Source: Halichondria panicea
Lineage: Eukaryota; Porifera; Demospongiae; Suberitida; Halichondriidae
Assembly: GCF_963675165.1 (NCBI RefSeq)
Contig: NC_087384.1
Location: 2,440,501-2,504,500 of the forward strand
DNA length: 64,000 nucleotides
Direction: 5' to 3'
Numbering within the stretch: the stretch's first letter is position 1; every line of letters begins with the position of its first letter. The notes beneath the pieces were generated by a model, which saw nothing but the letters and a program-made list of their open reading frames with translations, was not told the DNA's origin and made no database searches. A program made the translations under genes and the position numbers. Below, one piece after another: positions 22,998 through 34,741 of this stretch.

Positions 22998-25900
22998 CGT
23001 GTCTGTTTGTCTGTCTGTCTGTGTGTGTATAGACTGCTACAGCTGCTCAAGGATCAATGAAGTGCAAGTAAGAGTTTCTATAGGCTTCTAGTTATGTTTT
23101 CTTGGATTTTAATTCGTGGATTGGCAAAATAATGCTTCGTTCTATAGAGTTATGCCTATACTTGGAATGCCTTTTCAGAAGAGCACGTATATATAGCCAA
23201 ATTTATTTCAATGAGTGTTGCTACTCTACTTAGTAGTTAGCTCTGCACTATAGAACGCTAGCTATTGGTAGCTGCAAGAGTGAGAAGAGAGCTGCAAGGC
23301 TCTGCTGATGGCAGCCATTAATTTTAGACTTGAACTTTGGCATCGATCGTTTTTAACAACAATCATGGTCGATCATTACCCACTCTTTGAGTTTGCATGC
23401 ATCAATGAAGAATGTTTATTATGTGTATAAAATTAAGCTTTATGTTATGTAGCTTTGGCATCTCCACCGAGGCATCAGCACCTGCGGTGCTTTCATTGAA
23501 TTAGCTGGAGCTAATAAACGCCACTCTTGAACAGTGGCCTCTCTCGAATTGTAGCCTCCTCTTTCAGCAAAATGAAACATTTAGTATAGCCACGGCTCCT
23601 GCATGATCAAGCATATACGGTAATACTATATATAGGACAGCCAGAAGTGACCAATATAAAAGAATATAGCGAGTTGGCTGCGTTTTGAGCAATATACAAC
23701 ATAATAATAATGATCAAGCTAGCAATCGGAGCCAAATGAAGCGACCAGTATATTGAGGTGACCGTATTTCAGAGAGCCAGATTAGCGAGAGTCTATACTT
23801 ACTGTATATAATGTATACGGTTACCTCATGTATGAGATATGACCACTCAGGTGCATTAAGGCACGTCCAGAATCAAGAAAAGACCAACGTCACATACGTT
23901 GAAAAGTGTGCGATATTAAACATATCAATTTGACATTTTGTTTTCTCATAAAAATTTAAGTTTCCTTAATCAAAAATAAAGATCATGTGATTATCATGTG
24001 ACCAATTAACATGAAATTTCATTGTAAAACTAATTATAAATAAAGCATTTGTTCCAGGTTAGTTAGATCCTATCTTTTCCAGGAATCCTGATGTACATAT
24101 CATATACTGATGAAATCCTGCTGCGCAAAAGCAGATTCATAGGTAATCATGGTCTATACAAACAACAAGCTAATATTTACCTGAATTGTCCCTGATTTCT
24201 CCTCCTAACTTTCTTGCTTGGCTGCACTCTGTCTTGCGCAGCAGGAAACAAGTTCTCTACTATCTAATAGTCTTAGTTAAGGCCTTTAATAGCTACTAGG
24301 TAGCCTACAACAAATGCTTTCAGGGTTTTACTCGATCAACTAGCTACGGTCAACTTTAATAAATTAAGTACAGTGTCATGTGACCCAAGCTCCGCCCTCA
24401 CTAGTAATTGCAGACATTTGCCACCCACGCACGTGATAAACATTCCAAAGCGATGACGTCGCGCACATGAATATCATTATAACAAAATTCCATGTCATTT
24501 TAATTTGGACAGTCCTTAATACCCCTGAGCATGCATGCTTTGAATAATTATACTCCGACCTATGCACAGAATTATATATACATGCAGGTTCATTCCTGGT
24601 ACATTCAAAATGCAGTCTGACTTTATTAAGTGCGTGGACCCTGAAAATCACCCTAGAGGAAATCATAGGACCTGCCAAAACGTAAAAATTATACCTAGAA
24701 TCATGCAGTTAGTTTGCGAGTGAAGAAAATGAGCCAAATCAGATCAGCAGAAAATGTGACCCTTTGCAAGCTACCATGCAGCATAATATCAGGAGTGTAT
24801 GAAGAGGAGTATCCAACTGTAGCAGTTGTAGTGTAAACCATGTTTCGGTACCAGTATGTCATACTACGTCACTATCAGACCGCATCTTAAGTGGGTGCGT
24901 AGAATTAGTTAAAAATGATATCAGCATACACGCATGTGGTTTGTACCTCCAAGCCCACATTTATGCATGGCTAACAGTTTACACAACTACAAGTGTTAGT
25001 GACGGATTCAATCCGAAATATAGAATGGAATGTGCATGGGAGTCGCATACTCCTCTTCATACACTCCTGATAATATATACCAGAGATTTTGCGATTTTAT
25101 TTTTTTGAAGTGACACAAGCTGGCCTCCACAAATAACGTAGGCGTGGCTTACGGGAACATAGGAATGCAGACAGGCAACAAGACTAAATGAAATTTTTAC
25201 TCACGAAAACCACCGTTTCTCAATTAAGTTGAACGATTTTTTACCCCACGAAAATTACCTGCTATATACAGTATATACATGCATTGTTATACAGATACAT
25301 CATCTGATTAAAAGGGCAAAAAAGTGGAGAAACAAACAAGATTGGACAGTCCACACTGAACATGGAGATCTACATGGCGAGCCTGGCTCCTATCTCATTT
25401 CCTTGCTAGTGATCACAGCACACTTTCATGTCGAAGAGAAGTTCGGGGAATACGGGTCCAAAACACAGCATTTTAGGCAGTATACAGCCAGGTATATAAC
25501 CCTTTATAATGTTTATATATCTGTCTGTCTTGACATCTGAGGTTGTACGAGTGTACCTAACAAAAGTCATGAATTATATAGAGTGACTGATGAATTCAAG
25601 AGAATTGTTAAGCAGATAGGAGAAAAAGAAGACTTTGGGTGAGCTAGTACCGTATCTGGAGTTCTGTGATGTTATTTTCGTATGAAACCCTATATATAGG
25701 CATGGTTTACCGGAATGCATGTATAATGATGCAAAAGAAATTTTTAGTCACAAAAAGTACCGCTGTTCAATTTTTTTACCCCATGAAAATTACTTAGGGT
25801 GACATAAAATTATTTTCACCATTGTCAAACGTAGACTTTTCTGCGATTTCAAGTACTGTTTAGTTCATTTTGCTGGTATTAAATTCTGCTAAAAGTTGTG

Positions 25901-26823
25901 AAATCACAGTGTTTGTAATTAATTACTCGTAATAATTTTATGTGGTTTCTATAATCATTCCCGAGTACACATTTTTGCGATTTTACTCTCATCCGCAGAA
26001 TTAGCAGAAATTAATACCCAATTTTATGTCACTTTTAAGTACAGTAGAACCTAGCTAATCTGGACCCTTTTTAAAGTTCGAAGACCGGACAAAAAATAAT
26101 ATTAAACTGAAAAGAAGAGGGCTGTAGAATAGACTACTGCACATGCGCACTTTATTAATAAACTGCTCAATATACCTCACTGAATACAATGGCTATACTG
26201 CAAAGAAAACGAAAAGAGCTCACAAGACTCGCTGTATATTGGAGAGAAAGTTGAGATAAAATTAGCTAGCAGCTTTCCTTCTGGCCACAGTAATATCACA
26301 CGCATGCATTTGAGTGTTCTTTGTTAATGATACTTAATGACATCCGAAATTTTCATGTATATTTGAATGGGGGTTTGGTCCTGCTCATTCAGATTAGCGA
26401 GGTTCTACTGTATATATATATATATATAAAGTCCTTTATAGCGCTTTGTTTTCGAGGAGCACAATTTTTAAGGTTGAAGCCAATCCGCGGAAACTGCATT
26501 TTAGCTCCTCAAAAGTAAAGTGCCTTACATTATTGAAACAATAATTGATATGAAGCACTATAATGATGACATACATGTACCTTGCATGCACTATTACTCT
26601 TAATAGTCCAGTGCCTTTCAAAGCTAAAGACTCTGGGCTAAAGATGATCCGAGAGAAGTACTCTCACCTCCTTCCTGCTCCGTGGTGGCTGATTGACCCG
26701 GCTAATCCTGCCAACAATGTGTACATCAGTGGCATGTCTGGTTGGAGGAAGGACAAAGGATGGCAGGAATTTGCTACAAAGGTGGACAACATTGACCTCA
26801 CCATAGACGTCCAGCAGCAGTAG
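21220..26823 (+). CDS. OAS: OAS-B: divergent OAS-like protein, intact, 381 aa, likely pseudoenzyme
   Basis: Seven exons: 21220-21429, 21748-21859, 21926-22184, 24588-24681, 25295-25491, 25582-25638, 26607-26823. All junctions are GT/AG and phases agree (1146 nt). Exon 2 carries EGGSVKQGTAVPG and D-I-D (about residues 99 and 101). In exon 3 the third aspartate position is Lys (ITVKLSFSC, about residue 164), so two-metal catalysis is probably lost. Exon 5 has LIKRAKKWRNK and GSYLISLLVI. Exon 7 has WWLIDPANPANNVYIS and a GWQEFATKVDNIDL helix. The N-terminus has a charged extension of about 70 residues that A, G, I and J lack. Exon 4 is the weakest call: it is divergent and its donor (GTAAAA) is non-ideal. 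OAS-D has the same type of C-terminus and N-terminus. Introns 3 and 6 contain repeats. Confidence 0.82.
22425..23375 (+). repeat. Repeat family A, two tandem copies in OAS-B intron 3
   Basis: Two units of about 0.45 kb start at about 22425 and 22918 with GCCTCGGTGCGCATGCGCAAG. They share a (GT)n tract, 'agctgctcaaggatcaatga', 'gagtttctataggcttctag', 'gttgctactctacttagtag' and 'gctgcaagagtgagaagag'. Other copies are at 9240-9480 (minus) and 26975-27151. Family B (34741-35658, 53346-54197) is a related variant. Confidence 0.8.
26042..26410. repeat. Pogo/Tigger-like MITE, 369 bp, in OAS-B intron 6
   Basis: It starts CAGTAGAACCT and ends AGGTTCTACTG, flanked by TA on both sides. This end sequence is typical of pogo/Tigger Tc1-mariner elements. 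There is no transposase frame. Confidence 0.85.
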
Positions 26824-26974
26824 ACACTTTACAAAGTGCTGCTATACATAATAATTATAGGATATTCCAACAGCTGCATGCATATTTGTAACCTTAGCTA
26901 TATACTTACGCATGCATCAGTGCATGTTTGTATAATTATGGACCAGTGCATGCAACTGTGTATATATTATCTAT

Positions 26975-27151
26975 ATGCTTCGGTGCGCATGCGTAAGCGA
27001 GGTATACGGTAGTGTGTTTGTGTGTGTCTGTGCAGAGTGCTACAGCTGCTCAAGGATCAATAAGTGCAAGTAAGAGTTTCTAGTCACGTTTTCTTCGAGT
27101 CAATAATGCTTTGTTCTCGAGTTATGCCTAGTTTTGCTTACTTAATTGGAA
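26975..27151 (+). repeat. Repeat family A copy, truncated
   Basis: It starts with the GCGCATGCGTAAGCGAGGTATACGG type block and runs to 'ttggaatgc', where it joins an OAS exon fragment directly. Confidence 0.75.
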
Positions 27152-27261
27152 TGCAAGGCCTCGGGGAAGTAGAACCGAGCGGGGGAGAAGACATTAAAAA
27201 ACGATGGGAGATATTTGCAAAGAAAATTAAAACACTTAATCTTGTGATGAACATCACATAG
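27152..27261 (+). pseudogene. OAS exon 7 fragment (closest to OAS-F)
   Basis: It codes for QGLGEVEPSGGEDIKKRW followed by an EIFAKKIKTLNLVMN tail and a stop. This matches the end of OAS-F exon 7 (about 43039-43148) nearly residue for residue. No other exon of this copy is nearby, and the left junction falls at the end of a family A repeat. Confidence 0.85.
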
Positions 27262-30060
27262 GTCATTTATATAGTATGTTATACTGTTATGTCATTTAGC
27301 CTTACAAGCACATGTCTCAATGCAGCTATACCTATACAGTGCCTTTAGTCTAGAGAGTAATTTTGCTCCTATATAAATATTTTGTGATTAGAATATTTCT
27401 AAGAAATTCTGCTGTTACCATTGTGTAGGAAAAATCACATATTCAAAAATATTTCTATGGCAACCAAAGGTGATGGGTATGTGGTGCTTTATATAACGCC
27501 AACATAATTATTTCTATAGTGGACAATCGCTTAGCAATGGAAAAGACCAATCGTCGTCGGAAGGTCTGGAACTCTGGCACAACATTCCTGAGAATAGTTT
27601 GCTTAACATAATTTATATTATAATTTTGTTTAGCCTACGTAAGTACACACACTAATCACTACTCCATTACTAAGTTGTTTTTTGAGTGTCTTTTCGCTTA
27701 GCAATGGAGTTAAAGTAAACTTGTCGGCTAAGATATTTTTCACAACATGAAATTGTCTATCTTCTGGTAGCAGCAACTTCATTGAAAACGAGGTTAGATC
27801 GTAAGTACTCTGTTTCTGTGACGTCAAGGACAAACCGCGATGGTAATGATGTTATACTGGCTTGTAATCTATGAATTTCCTGACTAAGAATCGTGTGGGC
27901 AGTGACCAATACCTACCACAATGTTAACGAAGCCATTTCACAGATGTATTGATGTCAATAAAACATCCCTCCAAGATGGCTGCTCCACACACAGTATATA
28001 GATAGAAAAAGTAGCACTTAGCTATCCACAGCCTCATTGAAGTGTTTTCACACTCCTAGCTGGGCATATGCATGCAAAGTAAATACATTTACACCAACAA
28101 GTGAGAGAACATATTTACTCTAGGCTATAAAGGCACTCTACTGTATAATCATAGATAAAAGAGAGAAATGGATAGGAAACATTTAGCGCCTCGAAAACTA
28201 TCCGTGTTTTGCCCTGGGTTTAATCGAGGCCGCCAACTGTACATTTAAAAAAAATGGCCAAAAACACAAAAAAAAGACAACTGATTGTCTTACTGTCAGT
28301 GTGAGAATCTTGCTGCTAAACTTTTACTTCTGTTTAATACTTGAGGCTATATGACACACAGTACACTACTTATTTAGGTTGTTCTAGCTGTATTATAGGT
28401 GTTATTGGTACAGAAACTTCCTAAGTAGTGAAAGCAATGTTTCTGTACCTCTAAGCAATCCCAAAAAATTTCCTGTTATTTCCAAATGATATAGCTACCT
28501 AGTATAAAGGGACATTAAATTGAAGTTGTAGGGAGACTTGGAAAGGTCTGAATTTTCCAAAACAGCCGTAGAAGTAGTTCTCCTGGGGGTAGGGAGCGAA
28601 ACACGGCTGTATCTTAGCTCAGTGTACGTATTTTATATGCAGCTTATGGGAACACGTGATCCGTTTCCAATCCATTTCTCTCTTTTATCTATGGTATATA
28701 ATATGATGTTTACTATCTCAGGTAGGTTCAGGACTGGGACCTCCCGATTGAAGTCTGCACAAACCTTTGAACTACCTACTACACTAAAAATTTCGAGCTG
28801 AAAGGAAGGTTTATACCTCCGGAATTAGAACTAAAAAAGATAAGTAATTTTTTACACACAAAACATATTAAAAATCGTGGGCGTGGCTGCGTTTTAGCTG
28901 ATTCAGCAATAATTGCTGGTCCCAGTCCTTAACCTACTGAGATCTGATGACTATATAATCAGCGTGCAATTACCTGTTGAGTAATTATACACGCTGTCAA
29001 TGACAACGTAATGTTTTGAATAACGGCCACGGCTGAATGTTAAGAAAACTGCAGAGAACTTCATCATAAACGATTAGAAATCAATAGTATGGTACTCGTG
29101 CAATAAGTACTCAACAAGCACTGTATGGCAAGGTTAATAGCACTCGGCTACGACTCTAGAAGCCTTGACATTGCTTATTAATCCTATATTACACTATTAA
29201 CCATACTATACTTATTGACAGCCTAACATAATCCAAAAACTATAAGCAATGCACATGCACACACAAATCCAGAGTGAACTATAACAGTATGATAGATACC
29301 ATGCACAATACAGTAGAACCTCGCTAATCCGGACCTTTTTAGTCTGAAACCTCGCAAATCTGGCAAACTGAAAGAGGAGGGGCTGTCAGTAAAATAGACT
29401 ACTGCGCATGCACAATCTAACTTGCTTTGCTGAATCAGAACTGCTCAAAACATTGGTCACTGCAAAGAAAACAAAGAGCCGGAGAACTCACAAGACTCAC
29501 TGAATTGGAGAGAAAGTTGAGATAAAAGACTATATAGCTAGCAGCTTCCCTTCTGGCCACAGTACATATGCATTATTTTGTTACTGATATTCATAATCAA
29601 TTACCGTTAATCCGGAAATTTCATGTATTCGGATATAGGCTCTGGTCCGGCTCTATTTTGATTAGTGAGGTTCTACTGCATGTACTGATTATGCAGTTAC
29701 CAAAAAACTCAATAAAAAGACATGGCCATATTATACATAATTAATTGACAACTGATGAAGTTAACTATCTATATGGGCTGCCATAGCGGTGAAGCTGTGA
29801 TAGATTGAAGTTTCCACAGGGTGTCATATAGGATTTTGAAGTGTAGAGGGGGAAATAAGAAAGTAACCAGAACATTAATTTTTGCTAAAAAAAGGTCAAC
29901 TGTTATTTTAATACCCTATATGTAAAATTGCCAGCTATGGACACTCAGTCATACAACTAGTACCTGAATGCAAAAAAGGGGGGGTACCCCCCTTTCCCCC
30001 TGGCAAAATGGTGGGTGGGCTATTAATTTAGAAAACTTTCCATGCACGTTTTTCTCTTAA
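27262..30060. other. Non-coding stretch
   Basis: No recognisable gene. The MITE at 29311-29678 is listed separately. A segment with 'gtgggcgtggctgcg' (about 28875) recurs near 5888. The open frame at about 28538-28801 has no family signature and no sister copy. Confidence 0.5.
29311..29678. repeat. Pogo/Tigger-like MITE, 368 bp
   Basis: It starts CAGTAGAACCTCGCTAATCC and ends GAGGTTCTACTG, with TA on the left. The interior resembles 26042-26410. Confidence 0.85.
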
Positions 30061-30863
30061 GGGATATCAAGAAGCTGGTGAAGAATATTGCTAAAAATCA
30101 AGACTTATATATCACTGAGTTTTTGGTGCTCCTTGCCTGTATAATAAAGGAATTAAGAAGTGCATATTATAGAGTGAGTTGCTTTATCATTTACTATACT
30201 ATAATTTATGTATAATATTATACAGTGCAACATATGCACCGCGGTTGAGTTAGCCCGCACAGAATCAGGGAAATTAGGAACTGGAAAAATGGTGGATGGT
30301 CTGCTATTGATACTATGGACATGCAGAATTCTTTTCACTTACTTGCTTATAGAATTATGACCAAGGATATCAAGAAGCTGGTGAAGAGTATTGCTATAAA
30401 CGCACAACAATGTGTATGTACCATAATAAACACATAACGTATACTATAGCTATAGACAACAAAGATTGCAATTGCATTAGCTAAGTAATATGCACTTCTT
30501 AATTCCTTTATTATACAGGCAAGGAGCACCAAAAACTCAGTGATACATTTAGAGATCGAAATCCTCACATAATTGTATATACATCTACATCCAAATAATT
30601 GTGTATACAGACACACACAATATAGCTACAACGCTCTATTAATACAGCATTCACGTCCCTGGGGAAAACCATGTATATAAGTACAGCCGGTACGTACACG
30701 AGAAGCCATGATCATTGACCGGTCTATAACCCGTACAAGAACCTCTACAAACATGCATGGCGTCTGTCAGATTGAGCCACAAAAGAGAGACTCGTTTCCC
30801 AAGAGATGGCAGCTGTTTCTCAGAAAGATCCATCTTATATACATCTAACTGTTGACTTCTAAT
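30061..30863 (+). pseudogene. Shattered OAS pseudogene (exons 5 to 7 of the OAS-H type)
   Basis: Pieces match OAS-H in order: an exon 6 piece at about 30063-30108, an exon 5 end plus intron at about 30250-30350, a second exon 6 piece at about 30357-30403, and an exon 7 piece at about 30641-30863. Exon 7 has lost the IDPSNP core (ACCGGTCTATAACCCG instead), and a 20-odd base insertion follows the GEN codons. A duplicated exon 6 and an inverted repeat show rearrangement as well as point decay. Confidence 0.85.
30110..30545. repeat. 60-bp perfect inverted repeat inside the OAS pseudogene
   Basis: 30110-30169 is the exact reverse complement of 30486-30545 (shared core GTGCTCCTTGCCTGTATAAT). The arms enclose the second copy of the exon 5/6 region. 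Confidence 0.9.
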
Positions 30864-31147
30864 CATTTTTCTCTTGGACCCTGTGTACATTTATAACATT
30901 TACAAGAACAAGATTAAGGGTGACCTGCTGACTCAATAAAACAAAAGTTCCAAGAATGAATGATTATTCTATCTTTTTTGTTTACTGCAGACAACGTTAT
31001 TCATATTTTTCAGGTAACGTGCACAATGCATGCGTGATTTTCGTTAGAGCAACGTACACACCCATAATCAGTACTATAAGAGTAATGGTCCTGACTATCT
31101 ATGCACAAAGCATCCTATATAATAGTTCTAACACAACACCAAACGAA

Positions 31148-32650
31148 ATGGCACTAGAACTGGCAGCAAAAGTGGAGCATGTACTAAGATCGGTAAGATC
31201 CGTATAATAATTATTATATGCAAGTGTTTTTGGCGATTTGGCAAATCAGGTGAGGTTTGCCAAATTTGTAAAAAAAAAAAAATGTTGTCAAATATAGCGT
31301 ACCCTATAAGCAATTTCCAAATGTGTAGCAAGCCGTGCAGAGCAGAATCGGAATAACTATTTCTGAGGTTGTTCTCGGAGGATCAGTGGCTTATGGAACC
31401 GCAGTCCAGGGGAACTATGATGTGGATTTGGTTGCATTCTCACCAAGTCAGTGACTGATATTACAACAGCACAACAAACTAGAACACATGCACGTACATA
31501 TCACATAATAACTATAATTATATGTATAATTCTATGTACATGCATATAGCATCACATTTTTAAATCAGACATACATGCATATATTTAACACAAAGTTGTG
31601 TTCAATTAGTCTTCTTAAATCAGGTCTTCACCCAAAACAAGGGAAAGTGTCTGAAGATGGGTACAGCACAATACTATAGCCAAACTCAAGATATACCTTC
31701 TAGAGCACCTAACTGGGAGATATATACCCCAAAAAATGGAGAAGCAATTTCATGGCTGGCGCTTTACTGCTAACTACTTGCAAGTTGATTTGCAGATCAG
31801 CCCTCAATGGGAGGACCCTAACCTGGAAGACATGTATTCCTACATGAGAGACATGCATCCGGACAGGAGAATCTTGTATAGCTATATACGATATTATGGC
31901 TAAAGCTATTATATATGAATGCATTATATACGTACAGGTTTTCTTGTGGAACAGCCAAGTACAAAAACTCCTTAATGGAGGGCCAGCCGAGAAGGGTAAC
32001 TATATTAAAGTATATACTAGGTGCATGTATATTATTGTCTATAGCAACAATTAATAATTAATCTACCTGCAGGCAAAGATACTTATCAAAAGAATTAATC
32101 AAAGTGTGGAGAGACTCCGTTTGGGATGGAAAAGTCAATGGATGCCCAAAGTCTTTCTTTCTTAGCATTCTTGTGCTCATCTCCTATCATCGAGCTCCAC
32201 AGCAACTACTCAGTGATGCAACTCCATTGAAAACCCTTGCAAAATGGTAATTAAACTCTAAGCTCCGTATAATATATACTAAAACTCTTACTAAACTATT
32301 GAATAATACATTGTACAGGGTGGCAAGAGATATACAGGAACTTGTGCAACATATTCGAATGGACCCAAACCTGGAGTAAGTCGAAATCAGAGTTCTATAC
32401 AGCTATATAGTATTACCATGACAACCCCTATAGCCTCCATGTTCCCGGGGAGAACCAAGTGATTATGAGAAAGTATAGTCACTGCCTTCCTGACAAGCCA
32501 CGCATCATCGACCCGGCCAACCCCTTCAAGAACTTCTACAAACAGGGTCTCTGTCAGATTGAGCCTTAAAAGAGCGACTCGTGTGAGAAACGAAGGGACA
32601 TATTTGCAAGACAGATTGCAAGCCTCAACCTGGTGATGAATGTCGTGTAG
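31148..32650 (+). pseudogene. OAS: OAS-C: OAS gene with three disabling changes
   Basis: All seven exons are recognisable: 31148-31192, 31329-31446, 31624-31875, 31938-31995, 32073-32246, 32319-32375, 32434-32650. Exon 2 has LGGSVAYGT and D-V-D, and the third aspartate is kept (LQVDLQISPQW). Three lesions are visible: a one-base loss in exon 3 leading at once to TAG at 31677-31679; a net +1 change in exon 5 (about 32090-32105, in AAAGAATTAATCAAAG) just before the VWRD helix; and TAA at 32567-32569 in exon 7, replacing a Gln codon and cutting about 27 residues. None lies in a homopolymer, so sequencing error is unlikely. Exon 7 (HVPGENQVIMRKYSH, IIDPANPFKNFY) belongs to the same C-terminal class as OAS-F and OAS-H. 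Confidence 0.9.
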
Positions 32651-33385
32651 CCTAGTGGCATACTTATATGAACAACATACTATAAGCGTGTATCATTTAC
32701 AGTACATTTTAAAAGGGATACACTTTAATGAAAAAGAGAAGATACTATAATAGTTTTATTCTACTGTGTTATTTATTAGTAAATTAATAGTGTTGTGGTA
32801 TTGTGTAAACATTATGACAATTATTAGTACATAATTAATATTTGAACACTCGCCACCCCCAAGTGCTTTGATATTACCTATGGATACCGAAGATTATCAC
32901 GAGTCTGTGTCAGTAACTGCACGAGTGCCTGCAAGGCACGAGTGACAGTTACTAATAGGCACGGACGAGTGATAATCATCAGTATCCATGGGATAATGCT
33001 TAGCAACCAAAATGCAGGTTGAATCTGCGCATGCGCGACATGTGGTTGCTTTGTCAACCTGAAGGACGCGTACATAGCAACAAAATAGAGTTTCTCCCAG
33101 TTGAAGACGAGTTTAAGAGAAAGAAGACGGCTAAAAGACAAAGAAATAAGACTCTATAGAACACCAGGAGAGCTTGCAGAAGGCTACTAAAAGATTTGTA
33201 CAGAAGTTATACTTTACTGTATCAGAAATATAAAGTAAATTCATTGCGACCATTACTTTAGAAAGTCAGAATTCATATTTTATTCACTATGGTAACCAAC
33301 CAAACAGTCCCTATCAGAAATACAGTTTAGCCTGTCCAATACACTCAATAATTATATGCTGGCTAGTTTCAAATCTAAGACCTAG
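32651..33385. other. Intergenic DNA between OAS-C and OAS-D
   Basis: The only structure seen is the inverted repeat at 32872-32998. Confidence 0.5.
32872..32998. repeat. Imperfect palindromic element, about 127 bp
   Basis: TATGGATAC...GATTATCACGAGTC on the left mirrors GGACGAGTGATAATC...GTATCCATGGGATA on the right. The centre is GCACGAGTGCCTGCAAGGCACGAGTG. It is probably a foldback MITE. Confidence 0.65.
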
Positions 33386-33948
33386 ATGTCGGAGTCAGAG
33401 CTACCAAGTTTGTATTTTTCAGAAAGTGAAAAGAAGGAATGGTGGGATAAAATAGAGAAAGGAAGTGAGGCCTTTCTATCAAAAAATGAGGCCCTTCTAT
33501 CAAAAAAAAAATGAAAAGGTGCTCGAGATGAAGGCGGGGGCTGAAGATACAAAGGGGGTTACGATAAAAGATGCCCAGTCATACGTGGTGAAACAAGTAG
33601 TGGACATATTACAAGATGTAAGCTGAAATCTGACCGTTTCTTTGTACTAAATCAGCTTCAATATTATTTTTGCAGAAAGGGGAGTTTCAAAAAAAGTTCG
33701 ATATAAAAACTAACGAGGTGTATGGAAATGGGTCTCTGAAGCAAGCAATCACAGTGCCTGGAAATTTTAACATTGATTTGGTTCTGTTCTCAGAGAGTAA
33801 GTATACATAATCGTTACAGGCAAGCCAACTATAATTATATCAAAATTTACGAATTAATTATTATATTCAGCTTTGTGATCATGACAGATTATGCTTATTA
33901 TGCCTCGAGGCGTAGCCGCACGAGAGATACGGTAAAGCTGACTGTGTG

Positions 33949-34741
33949 TTAGCCTCCACCCCAGGCCGATCCGTCTCCAATTGAACGCTAGGTCGCCTAC
34001 TAGGCCTGGTATTGATTGTATTTGGGCGTGATCTGGGCGTGGTTTTTTAATACATAAAAACAAATTGACTTGTGGTACAACAAAAAATGAATCCTCCAAC
34101 AGTGGTCTTCAACAACAGCCTCTGGGGCAGTATACAGCAGGAAATACTTCCCAGAAGACACTTCTTTGGCAGTGGCAACCAAATCTTTGTCGATTCCTTT
34201 ATTGCTACTGAGGATGGCAGCAGAAACACCTCTATTGTTTAGACTCCTGATCTGGTCAATCATGAGTCTCATGATGAGAGATACAAGGGGAGAGACAATT
34301 AACAAGAACAACACTTTTGTCAACAGGAGGAGCCTTGGTCCTACCTAGCTTGTAGTCCATTAAAAAGGGTAGCAACTGATATAGCAGAGAGACTTGCCAT
34401 ACCCCGTTGGGAACCAGATAAACACGTCCCTTCCCTCAAACAGGAGCTTGAGAGCCTGGGCCTGTTCTGCCATGAGATCGAGAGTGAGGCCATCTTGCTT
34501 CAAACAAGACAACGCGTTGCATGCCATAGCTAGCTAGCTAGCTATAAATTGAGAACATGACACGGAGCTAAATTACTGTAACTTTTACGGGAGTAAAATG
34601 CCTCTACGTACACCTTTAGTATTACAGAAAAAAAGCAGGAAACAGAATCTCTGCTTTTGTTTCCTGTTCCTGCCACGCCCAGATACAATCGTATTTTTCA
34701 ACTTCGTTCTATTAAAAAAAAATCGGCCTGGGACCAAGGCT
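33949..34741 (-). mobile_element. 793-bp terminal-inverted-repeat element carrying a helicase fragment
   Basis: The direct repeat GACTGTGTG flanks the insertion (33940-33948 and 34742-34750). The ends are inverted repeats: AGCCTCCACCCCAGGCCGAT on the left and, reading the right end in reverse, AGCCTTGGTCCCAGGCCGAT (16 of 20 identical). The family B copy at 53346-54197 shows the empty site. A target duplication of about 9 bp would fit a Mutator-like element. No transposase is present; the cargo is a RecQ-type helicase fragment on the minus strand. It is therefore a non-autonomous element with a captured gene piece. Confidence 0.78.
34003..34527 (-). pseudogene. RecQ-like DNA helicase fragment, frameshifted
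   Basis: Read on the minus strand from 34527: a MACNALSCLKQDGL start, then LLFEGRDVFIWFPTGYGKSLC, which is RecQ motif I (Walker A). After a small insertion the frame changes, and motif Ia (VSPLVSL...DQIRSLNNRGVSAA) appears, followed by SGKYFLLYTAPEAVVED. Motif II (DExH) and the second RecA lobe are absent. RecQ enzymes unwind DNA using ATP; this piece of at most 175 residues cannot. It lies entirely inside the inverted-repeat element. Confidence 0.72.

Noticed and set aside
22960..23030. (GT)n tract as a regulatory element
   Set aside because: It is part of repeat family A and occurs at the same place in each copy.
28538..28801. 87-codon open frame
   Set aside because: No motif, no sister copy, no plausible splice context; chance frame.
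30347..30616. 89-codon hydrophobic minus-strand frame resembling a membrane protein
   Set aside because: It overlaps the shattered OAS pseudogene and its inverted repeat; the hydrophobic look comes from AT-rich antisense sequence.
34003..34527. Functional RecQ helicase gene
   Set aside because: Only motifs I and Ia are present, the frame is broken, and it ends at the transposon border.
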